Assembly (NCBI GenBank): GCA_027625225.1
Contig: JAQBWG010000120.1
Span: 1-6,193 of the forward strand
Direction of reading: 5' to 3'
DNA: 6,193 nucleotides
Source: Chloroflexota bacterium
Lineage (GTDB): Bacteria > Chloroflexota > Dehalococcoidia > Lucifugimonadales > VGZR01
The notes under the pieces were generated by a model that worked only from the letters and a program-made list of their open reading frames with translations, had not been told where the DNA came from and made no database searches. Position numbers and translations under genes: made by a program. Below, in pieces: positions 1 to 5,598 of this stretch (position 1 is the first letter of the stretch; each line of letters opens with the position of its first letter).

Positions 1-271
1 TGTGTGGACGCAATACTACGTCGGTGCCTTCTTCGAGCATGGGGATGATGTCGGACTTGTCCCAAATGTGGTTACCGGTGGTGATGACGTCTACGCCGCT
101 GGAGAGGATTTCATCCGCTGTCTTGGGGGTGATGCCGACACCACCGGCCGAGTTTTCGCCGTTGGCGACGACGAAGTCCAGGCTCAGTTCTTCACGCAAA
201 CGGGGCAGGAAGGTGCTGACGACATCCCGTCCGGGGCGACCAACGATATCGCCTATCATTAGTGCTCGCAC
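1..271 (-). CDS. ymdB: YmdB-family metallophosphoesterase (2',3'-cyclic nucleotide phosphodiesterase type), partial: C-terminus beyond the left edge
   Basis: The first 90 codons of a YmdB/TIGR00282-family calcineurin-like phosphoesterase are present, and the frame stays open to the window edge. In Bacillus this dinuclear-metal enzyme hydrolyses 2',3'-cAMP/cGMP and affects biofilm and motility gene expression. Family size is about 260 residues, so roughly two thirds is missing. Visible metal-site motifs are GDIVGRPGR (residues 7-15, Asp8), NGEN (37-40, with Glu39 and Asn40) and TTGNHIWD (64-71, with Asn67). These match the positions of the N-terminal metal ligands known in B. subtilis YmdB; the later His ligands are outside the window. 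The chosen start is GTG at 271-269, giving MRALMIGD. It has an AGGTGA ribosome site 4 nt upstream, whereas the in-frame ATG at 259 would trim a conserved N-terminal beta strand. The gene lies downstream of rny on the same strand, a common pairing. Family assignment is very secure; the exact substrate in this organism is inferred. Confidence 0.93.
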   Translation of the reverse strand, partial: MRALMIGDIVGRPGRDVVSTFLPRLREELSLDFVVANGENSAGGVGITPKTADEILSSGVDVITTGNHIWDKSDIIPMLEEGTDVVLRPH

Positions 272-275
272 TGAT

Positions 276-281
276 TCACCT
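276..281 (-). promoter_or_regulatory. Shine-Dalgarno site of ymdB
   Basis: On the minus strand AGGTGA lies 4 nt upstream of the GTG at 271. This supports the GTG start over the downstream ATG at 259, which has no comparable purine-rich site in front of it. Confidence 0.7.
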
Positions 282-300
282 CGATTTCACTGTAATGATT

Positions 301-349
301 AAAAACATATTGGGCCGCCCCAAACTGTATCTCATTTGGGACGGCCCAA
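301..349 (-). terminator. Rho-independent terminator of rny, before ymdB
   Basis: The arms at 335-349 and 310-324 form a 15-bp stem (TTGGGCCGTCCCAAA on the minus strand) around a 10-nt loop. Read as minus-strand RNA, the one non-Watson-Crick position is a G-U wobble; read as plus-strand RNA it is a C/A mismatch. The hairpin therefore best fits the minus-strand transcript. Past the stem, minus-strand bases 309-301 read TATGTTTTT, a short U-tract that starts 4 nt after the stem, so termination may be incomplete. The hairpin begins 35 nt after the rny stop. Only about 30 nt separate the U-tract from the ymdB GTG, and I see no clear promoter there. ymdB probably relies on read-through, or on an RNA end protected by this stem. 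Confidence 0.82.
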
Positions 350-384
350 CATCTGAAAGCCCTGGTTTTTCGGTATTCGATCTT

Positions 385-1911
385 CTAGCGAGCGAACTCT
401 GTAGCTCTGCTTTCCCGAATGACGGTGACTTTGATTTGACCCGGGTATACCAGGGTTTCCTCAATCTTTTTGACGATGTCACGAGCCATGAGTGTGGCAG
501 CTTCGTCGGTGATGTCTTCAGGCTTTACGAGGACGCGCATTTCGCGTCCCGCCTGTATGGCGTAGCATTTCTCGACGCCTTCAAAGGCTTTTCCGACATC
601 TTCCAATGCTTCGAGTCGCTTGACGTAGTTCTCGACCGTGTCCCTACGCGCTCCAGGCCGGGCGGCGCTTACGGCGTCGGCGGCGGCTACGATGAAGGAC
701 TCGATGGAGGACATGTTGTCGCTATGATGCTCGGCGATGGTGGCAACGACGGCAGGAGGCACGCCGTGCTTGGCCGCTACTTCGGCACCGATCTCGGCGT
801 GCGGCCCTTCAACCTCGTGGGTAAGGGCTTTGCCGATGTCGTGGAGAAGTCCGCCCGTTTTGGCGACTTTGATGTTGGCGCCAAGTTCGGCAGCGATAGT
901 AGCGGCGATGTGCGCTACTTCAATGCTGTGCTGCAGGACGTTTTCTCCGTAACTGTAACGATACTTCAGCCGTCCGAGAAGCTTGACGATTTCTGGACTC
1001 ATGCCGCGGGAGCCGGTGTCGAACACAGCACTCTCGCCAGCTTTCCGGATGACGTCCCAGACTTCTTTTTCGGCCTTGGTAATGGTGTCTTCAATGCGGG
1101 CCGGGTGTATCCGTCCGTCCGACATGAGCTTGACCAGGGTTAGCCGCGCAATTTCGCGGCGTATCGGGTCGAAGCAAGACAGTGTGACGGCTTCAGGCGT
1201 GTCATCAATGATGAGATCAACGCCCGTGGCCTTTTCGATTGCTCTGATGTTCCGCCCCTCGCGGCCAATAAGACGACCTTTCATGTCGTCATTAGGCAAG
1301 GGCACCGTCGTTACAGTAGCTTCGGAAACCACTTCGGATGCGAGGCGTTGGATTGCCTCGGCAATTATGTTCTTCGCTTTGTCGTTCGCGTCAGAACGTA
1401 CTTGTTCCTCATGATCCCGGTAGAGGACAGCCAGTTCGTGCTGGATTTCCTCGTCTGCCCGCTGTAAGAGCGTGGATTTTGCTTCTTCGAGGGATAGTTC
1501 TGCAATGCTTTCGAGGCGTTTTACCTCTTGTGCAGTGAGCTCTTCAAGTTGTTTTTGCTTGTCCTCTTGTTCTTTTTCCCTCTCGGAGAACTTCCGCTCT
1601 CGACGGTCCAGGTTGCTGCTACGGTTTTCTAAACTCTCTTCACGGTTAGCAAGCCGACGCTCGGTGCGCTGAGTTTCGCTTCGCCTCTCTTTGAGTTCCA
1701 ACTCGGCTGACGAACGTACCCGAAGAGCTTCTTCTTTTGCTTCGAGTAGTAGCGCTCTTTCTTGCTCCTTGGCTGTCCCGAGAATCCGCGTTGCCTCCTG
1801 CTCGGCGGAGTCTTTCGCCTGACGAGACACTATCCTTTTCCCGTAGTAGCCACCTGCTGCCCCAACCACTAGGCACGCGAGGGCAACAACGATGGGAATT
1901 ACGACGTCCAT
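385..1911 (-). CDS. rny: Ribonuclease Y, membrane-anchored endoribonuclease (complete, 508 aa)
   Basis: RNase Y is the main mRNA-decay-initiating endoribonuclease in many bacteria that lack RNase E, and it sits at the inner face of the membrane. All family parts are present in order. An N-terminal membrane helix (about residues 3-23, followed by GKR) is followed by a long, highly charged coiled coil (about 30-190, rich in Glu, Arg, Lys and Gln heptads). A KH RNA-binding domain follows, with GRLIGREGRNIRAIE at 212-226, where the GxxG loop is G216-G219. The catalytic HD domain has His328, the HD pair His357-Asp358 in LLHDIGK, His371, His395-His396 and Asp412 in AADAVSAARPGARR. The C-terminus (PGQIKVTVIRE, 490-500) is typical. 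Length is close to the 520 aa of B. subtilis RNase Y. The ATG at 1911 is fixed by a strong ribosome site and gives the expected short cytoplasm-proximal start. It has its own promoter upstream and a terminator downstream. No key residue appears lost. Identification is close to certain. Confidence 0.98.
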   Translation of the reverse strand: MDVVIPIVVALACLVVGAAGGYYGKRIVSRQAKDSAEQEATRILGTAKEQERALLLEAKEEALRVRSSAELELKERRSETQRTERRLANREESLENRSSNLDRRERKFSEREKEQEDKQKQLEELTAQEVKRLESIAELSLEEAKSTLLQRADEEIQHELAVLYRDHEEQVRSDANDKAKNIIAEAIQRLASEVVSEATVTTVPLPNDDMKGRLIGREGRNIRAIEKATGVDLIIDDTPEAVTLSCFDPIRREIARLTLVKLMSDGRIHPARIEDTITKAEKEVWDVIRKAGESAVFDTGSRGMSPEIVKLLGRLKYRYSYGENVLQHSIEVAHIAATIAAELGANIKVAKTGGLLHDIGKALTHEVEGPHAEIGAEVAAKHGVPPAVVATIAEHHSDNMSSIESFIVAAADAVSAARPGARRDTVENYVKRLEALEDVGKAFEGVEKCYAIQAGREMRVLVKPEDITDEAATLMARDIVKKIEETLVYPGQIKVTVIRESRATEFAR

Positions 1912-1917
1912 CGCGAT

Positions 1918-1926
1918 TCACCCCCT
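1918..1926 (-). promoter_or_regulatory. Strong Shine-Dalgarno site of rny
   Basis: Minus strand AGGGGGTGA lies 6 nt upstream of the rny ATG at 1911. It is purine-rich, nearly full-length complementarity to the 16S anti-SD region, and it decides the start. Confidence 0.85.
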
Positions 1927-1970
1927 ATGTAGTTTTTAAAGCCCGGTTGGCGTAAATGGCTTAGCAAATC

Positions 1971-1999
1971 ATAGTATGGGGTGCAGCGTCAGATGTCAA
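1971..1999 (-). promoter_or_regulatory. Sigma70-type promoter of rny
   Basis: On the minus strand a perfect -35 box TTGACA (1999-1994) is separated by exactly 17 nt from a -10 box TACTAT (1976-1971, 5 of 6 to TATAAT). Transcription would start near 1964, giving a leader of about 52 nt before the rny ATG. The -35 box begins 1 nt past the stop codon of the broken alkylation-repair gene (2003-2001), so rny does not need read-through from it. No terminator separates the two. Confidence 0.8.
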
Positions 2000-2000
2000 G

Positions 2001-2728
2001 CTAAAGGCGTCTACGACGCGGTGCATCCGTATTTTTACACTCTATGTTCAGGCGTATGCGTACGGATTCCGAACGCAGTTCCCGCAGTGCATCGGATGCG
2101 ATCCATCTAGCCGAGGGGGAATCGAGTGATGCGATGCGTTCCGCTGCCTCTATCACAGCAGCGTGCAGTGCCAAGTTACGCTTGCCTATACTCCGAAGCG
2201 CCCAGTTCGCAGCTTTCTTAACAAAGTTGCGGTTATCGGTAGCTTCTTGCTGGATGTGAGGCAGGAATTGTAGAAACCCGCTATCAGGTGCCTTTTTGTC
2301 GTGTACAGCCAATCCCGCCATGAGGGCAAAGCCACCGCGTTTCACAAATTCTTCGGAACGATGGGCCCATTCGATAGCTTTCTCATATCCGAATGGTGTT
2401 TTATCGAAAAGCTCATAACAACACTGGTCGCATATATCCCAAGATTAGAAATCGGATACCCAGTTTTCCATAACCTCTTCGGTGATTTTTTAGGGTCTGC
2501 GAGCATCGCCGCGCGCTTTTTAGCTTCATGAGCCGGTTCGTTCCATAGTAAGAGGGCTAGCTCGTGGTCTTTACCCAATTCTTTCGCAAATGTGCGCAGT
2601 TCAGGTGTTTTGACGCCATAGGCTAATTCAGTTTGTATCCCGAAACGTGCCCCGTAGTCTTGGTCTGTTTCGGAGCCCATAGCCTTCAGTCGTGACATAA
2701 CGGAGATGACTTTTGGGTCTTGGGTCAT
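2001..2728 (-). pseudogene. Broken DNA alkylation repair protein (AlkD-like, HEAT-like repeats), frameshift plus nonsense codon
   Basis: Two same-strand pieces in different frames together make one AlkD-like protein of about 240 residues, a family of HEAT-repeat glycosylases that excise bulky alkylated purines. The N-terminal piece starts at ATG 2728 (MTQDPKVISVMSRLKAMGSE) and reads to ELALLLWNEPAHEAKKRAAML and DPKK. At the run of six A (minus strand, 2491-2486) the homologous frame shifts; seven A would restore ITEEVMENWVSDF. That frame then meets TAA at 2447-2445, exactly where relatives carry an acidic residue before SWD. It continues SWDICDQCC, LFDKTPFGYEKAIEW, KRGGFALMAGLAVHDKK, NFVKKAANWALRSIGKRN and ARWIASDALREL to the stop at 2001. 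Two independent lesions argue for real decay rather than a single sequencing error. The high conservation on both sides of the lesions suggests the damage is recent. A weak AGGA lies 10 nt before ATG 2728. The frame stays open upstream to 2818, but that part overlaps the divergent MFS gene and lacks family similarity. Confidence 0.87.
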
Positions 2729-2740
2729 GAATTTGCCATC

Positions 2741-2769
2741 CTGACGCGGTGATTCTTTGAGGATAGAAT
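2741..2769 (+). promoter_or_regulatory. Probable sigma70-type promoter of the MFS gene (near-leaderless)
   Basis: CTGACG (2741-2746, 4 of 6 to TTGACA) is followed after 17 nt by TAGAAT (2764-2769, 5 of 6 to TATAAT). The predicted start of transcription near 2776 is only about 8 nt before the MFS ATG at 2784. This agrees with the absence of a Shine-Dalgarno sequence there. The -35 box overlaps the weak ribosome site of the divergent alkylation-repair pseudogene. Confidence 0.45.
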
Positions 2770-2783
2770 AGCCTCCGTTTTCA

Positions 2784-4052
2784 ATGACTACATCTCCTTC
2801 TTTACCGCCAAGTCCCACACGGCATTATCCTAGCGTTTTCCGCGCGTTTCAGAATCCTGTTTATCGTGTGCTCTGGCCCGCAGGGTTATTTTTTTATTCA
2901 ACGCGATGGATGCAGCTTATTCTGCTGGGTGTATTTGTTTTCAATCGAACGGATTCGGCGTTCAGTGTCGCACTGGTTGGGTTTTTTCTCACGATTCCCC
3001 TTTTCATACTCGGGCCGTTTGGCGGGTTATTAGCAGATTCACGGCATCGCCAAAACATCCTGAGGGTAACGCAGGGACTGAATGCGGCGGTGGTCATAAC
3101 CATGACCGTGTTCTTGAATCTTACTGATGTCTCTTATTGGTGGGCATATCTCGTTGCACTGGCTGTGGGGACTTCATGGGCCTTCGAGAATCCGACCCGG
3201 CGTTCCATCATGCTGGATTTGCACGGACGGGCAGGGATGGTAAATGCGCTAGCGCTGGAGTCGGCGGCGATGAATGCAAGCCGGATGGCGGGGCCGGCGC
3301 TCGCAGGTCTGCTTATCGAGCTTATTGATGTGAGGGGTGCGTATGTCGTCGTTTCCATACTTGCGTTGATTGCTGCAGCCACGTTCTGGTTCCTGGACTT
3401 GAAGCTACAGCCAAGAGAACCTTCTATAAAACAAAGCACCTGGCGGAATCTTATAGAGGGTGTGAACTATGTCCGCAAGGATAGGACGATCATGGCGGTT
3501 ATTTTCATCACCGTTATCATGAACCTTTTCCTGTTTCCGTATATGCAGATCATGCCGGTTATCGCTGTAGATGTTTTACAAATTGATTACGGACGAATGG
3601 GGTTACTCCAAGCTGTGGACGGCTTTGGTGCACTTATAGGGGCTGTACTGGTTGCGGCGTTCGCAATAGGCATCCGGCGGCATGGATGGGTATTCGTCGG
3701 CGGTGCGGCGTTGTCACTATCCATGTTGCTGCTGTTTACGTTTTCGCGATGGTTCGGGCCATCATTACCTATCTTGTTGGTACTGGGATTGGGAACTGCT
3801 GGGTTCAGCACTATGCAGGCAACGATTGTGATGTTGGTAGCCCGGGAGGATATGCGGGGGCGGGCTTTAGGAATCATAAGCCTTGCCATTGGGACCGGCC
3901 CATTTGGTGCACTCTTAATAGGCAGTATCGCCGATGCGGTAAATCCGACCTTCGCGCTACGCCTGAACGCTCTTATCGCTTTGGGACTTATTGCCCTGGT
4001 GTGGGTTTTCATGCGTGGGATTCGGCAACCCACTGAACCACTAGAATCCTAA
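2784..4052 (+). CDS. MFS transporter, MFS_3 / EntS-like exporter family (422 aa)
   Basis: This is a polytopic inner-membrane protein of the major facilitator superfamily, most like the MFS_3 group that includes the enterobactin exporter EntS and many uncharacterised drug or metabolite exporters. A short polar N-terminus (1-22) leads into NPVYRVLW, typical of the group. Hydrophobic helices lie at about 30-52, 60-85, 98-113, 118-134, 160-182, 186-205, 237-262, 275-297, 300-320, 327-350, 361-383 and 391-411, which fits 12 membrane segments. A motif-A-like loop, GGLLADSRHRQ (80-90), follows helix 2. A family block runs from ENPTRRSIMLDL (135-146) to NASRMAGPALAG (164-175). A hydrophilic loop (206-235) joins the halves. 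The ATG at 2784 is the first possible start after the in-frame TAG at 2769, and it has no good ribosome site. The gene lies 37 nt upstream of purF with no terminator between, suggesting co-transcription with purine genes. The substrate cannot be read from the sequence. Confidence 0.9.
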   Translation: MTTSPSLPPSPTRHYPSVFRAFQNPVYRVLWPAGLFFYSTRWMQLILLGVFVFNRTDSAFSVALVGFFLTIPLFILGPFGGLLADSRHRQNILRVTQGLNAAVVITMTVFLNLTDVSYWWAYLVALAVGTSWAFENPTRRSIMLDLHGRAGMVNALALESAAMNASRMAGPALAGLLIELIDVRGAYVVVSILALIAAATFWFLDLKLQPREPSIKQSTWRNLIEGVNYVRKDRTIMAVIFITVIMNLFLFPYMQIMPVIAVDVLQIDYGRMGLLQAVDGFGALIGAVLVAAFAIGIRRHGWVFVGGAALSLSMLLLFTFSRWFGPSLPILLVLGLGTAGFSTMQATIVMLVAREDMRGRALGIISLAIGTGPFGALLIGSIADAVNPTFALRLNALIALGLIALVWVFMRGIRQPTEPLES

Positions 4053-4078
4053 AACGCGATAGCACTGGGGCTGTGGAC

Positions 4079-4083
4079 GAGGG
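4079..4083 (+). promoter_or_regulatory. Shine-Dalgarno site supporting the TTG start of purF
   Basis: GAGGG lies 6 nt upstream of TTG 4090. Later in-frame GTG codons (4141, 4183) lack a well-placed purine-rich site, so this site is the main reason for choosing the TTG. A TAGAAT hexamer at 4042-4047 could be a -10 box for purF, but no matching -35 box is visible. Confidence 0.5.
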
Positions 4084-4089
4084 CTGGTA

Positions 4090-5598
4090 TTGGACAAGGA
4101 AGTAGGGCACAATATAGGCAGAACCATCTCAACGGGATGTGTGGCTCGTTCCTTGGCTGATACGTCGCCCGACCATAAAACCGTGAGTTTGCCGTCCGCA
4201 GAGCGCGATATCCATGAAGCTTGCGGCGTGGTCGGGGTATACGCTCCGGGAGCCGAGGTTGCCCGCATCGCTTTCTTCGGCATCTACGCACTCCAACACC
4301 GCGGCCAGGAAAGCGTAGGAATCGCCACCGGTGACGGTGAAGGCATCTACATCCGCAAGGCGATGGGACTAGTTTCCCAAGGGCTTCACGAAGACGACCT
4401 TTCACAATTACCCGGCCACGTAAGCATCGCCCACACCCGCTACTCCACCCCCGGCTCAAGTCGCGTAGCAAACGCCCAGCCGATACTCGCCAAAGGGCCA
4501 GACATCGAGCTTGCCATTGCGCATAACGGGAATGTAGTCAACGCAATGGAATTGCGCGAGGAGTTGAAGGGCTGGGGATGTAGCTTCGATACCAGCAGCG
4601 ACTCGGAGGTTATTGCCCAGCTTCTCGCGCATGCTCCGGCGGCCGATTGGGAAGAACGCGCCAGCTATGCGATGCGCCGCCTCGAAGGTGCCTATTCGTT
4701 AACTATCACTACCAAAGACGAATTGATCGTTATGCGCGACCCGCTCGGTGTCCGTCCGCTCTGTATGGGCCGCTTGGGGAATGGCTGGGTTGTGGCTTCG
4801 GAGACGTGTGCGCTGGACCACATTGGAGCAGAATTCATACGGGAAATAGAACCCGGGGAAGCGGTTCTCATCAACGCTGCAGGCCCACAAACCGTTTACC
4901 GGAAACCCTCATCGAACGGGTTCCAAGCTTCATGCATCTTCGAACATATCTACTTCGCCCGACCCGACAGCGTGCTCGACGGCAGCCTTATCTATCAGAC
5001 ACGTATGGCCATGGGCGCAGAGCTTGCGAAAGAGTTTCCGGTCGAGGCCGATATGGTGATTGGCGTCCCCGACTCCGCTATCGCTGCTGCTGTCGGCTAC
5101 GCACAGGCTGCCGACATTCCGTACGGAGAGGGATTGGTCAAGAACCGGTATGTTGGGCGAACGTTCATCCTCCCCGACCAAAACATGCGCGACCTGGGGG
5201 TGAGGCGCAAGCTCAATCCATTACCAGAGCTCATCAAAGGCAAACGTCTGGTCGTCGTTGACGACAGTATCGTGCGCGGCACCACGACACCCCACGTGGT
5301 GAGCTTGCTTCGTAAAGGGGGAGCTAAAGAGGTGCATCTGCGTATCTGCGCTCCACCTATCATGTGGCCTTGCTATCTAGGTGTAGATTTCGCTACGAAG
5401 AAAGAACTCATCGCGGCCAACATGACCGTCGAAGAGATCAGGGATTTTGTTAAGGCTGACTCTTTGGGGTTCCTCAGCACTGAAGGCCTACTACGAGCGT
5501 CAGGCCGCCCCCGGAACAAGGTGTGCATGGCCTGCTTCACCGGCAACTACCCGATTCCCGTCCAGCTGGAGATGGATAAGCTGGCCCTGGAGGTCTAA
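4090..5598 (+). CDS. purF: Amidophosphoribosyltransferase (glutamine PRPP amidotransferase), iron-sulfur type with long propeptide
   Basis: PurF catalyses the first committed step of purine synthesis in the cytoplasm, forming phosphoribosylamine from PRPP and glutamine. An N-terminal Ntn-type glutaminase domain carries the catalytic Cys45 in HEACGVVGV, exposed after propeptide removal. It also has LQHRGQESVGIA (68-79), HTRYSTPG (115-122), AHNGN (144-148) and SSDSEV (169-174). The C-terminal phosphoribosyltransferase domain has the PRPP loop VVVDDSIVRGTT (388-399), preceded by KNRYVGRTFI (351-360). Four cysteines match the [4Fe-4S] ligands of the B. subtilis enzyme: Cys240 (SETCA), Cys428 (PCYLG), and Cys479 and Cys482 (CMACFTG). 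The protein is therefore of the oxygen-sensitive, propeptide type. With TTG 4090 as start the propeptide is 44 residues, against about 11 in B. subtilis; a GTG at 4183 would leave 13 but has no ribosome site. purM overlaps its stop by 1 nt. Function is close to certain; the start is uncertain. Confidence 0.97.
   Translation: MDKEVGHNIGRTISTGCVARSLADTSPDHKTVSLPSAERDIHEACGVVGVYAPGAEVARIAFFGIYALQHRGQESVGIATGDGEGIYIRKAMGLVSQGLHEDDLSQLPGHVSIAHTRYSTPGSSRVANAQPILAKGPDIELAIAHNGNVVNAMELREELKGWGCSFDTSSDSEVIAQLLAHAPAADWEERASYAMRRLEGAYSLTITTKDELIVMRDPLGVRPLCMGRLGNGWVVASETCALDHIGAEFIREIEPGEAVLINAAGPQTVYRKPSSNGFQASCIFEHIYFARPDSVLDGSLIYQTRMAMGAELAKEFPVEADMVIGVPDSAIAAAVGYAQAADIPYGEGLVKNRYVGRTFILPDQNMRDLGVRRKLNPLPELIKGKRLVVVDDSIVRGTTTPHVVSLLRKGGAKEVHLRICAPPIMWPCYLGVDFATKKELIAANMTVEEIRDFVKADSLGFLSTEGLLRASGRPRNKVCMACFTGNYPIPVQLEMDKLALEV
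5589..5593 (+). promoter_or_regulatory. Shine-Dalgarno site of purM inside the purF end
   Basis: GGAGG within the last codons of purF lies 4 nt before the purM ATG at 5598. Together with the TAATG stop/start overlap it indicates translational coupling. Confidence 0.75.

Noticed and set aside
262..1143. Long plus-strand ORF of 293 codons opposite the rny C-terminal half
   Set aside because: It is antisense to the highly conserved KH and HD domains of RNase Y, has low-complexity shadow-like composition (Gly, Asp, Phe, Val) and matches no family I recognise. Codon bias of rny explains the open frame.
983..1414. Second plus-strand ORF opposite rny
   Set aside because: It is antisense to a certain gene and rich in Ser, Arg and Met, as expected from reverse translation of its codons. 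There is no ribosome site or family signature.
1927..1963. Possible small stem (AAGCC...GGCTT) in the rny leader
   Set aside because: Only five pairs with a 14-nt loop; too weak to call a regulatory RNA structure from one sequence.
2345..2491. Programmed frameshifting at the six-A run to make a full alkylation-repair protein
   Set aside because: Even after frame correction an in-frame TAA (2447-2445) interrupts the protein, so simple slippage cannot restore it.
2729..2818. Upstream extension of the alkylation-repair pseudogene to an ATG at 2818
   Set aside because: The extra 30 residues overlap the MFS start codon on the other strand and do not look like the family. The ATG at 2728 gives the usual family N-terminus (DPKVISVMSRLKAMGS).
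3587..4033. Minus-strand ORF opposite the MFS gene, 148 codons
   Set aside because: Its Pro, Asn, Ala and Ile-rich composition mirrors the hydrophobic codons of the transporter helices. No independent support.
4049..4471. Minus-strand ORF of 140 codons opposite the purF start
   Set aside because: It is Arg, Gly and Cys-rich shadow sequence opposite the glutaminase domain and has no recognisable domain.
4647..5261. Plus-strand ORF of 204 codons within purF in another frame
   Set aside because: It lies entirely inside purF, is Arg-rich, and its residues are the frame-shifted reading of conserved PurF motifs.
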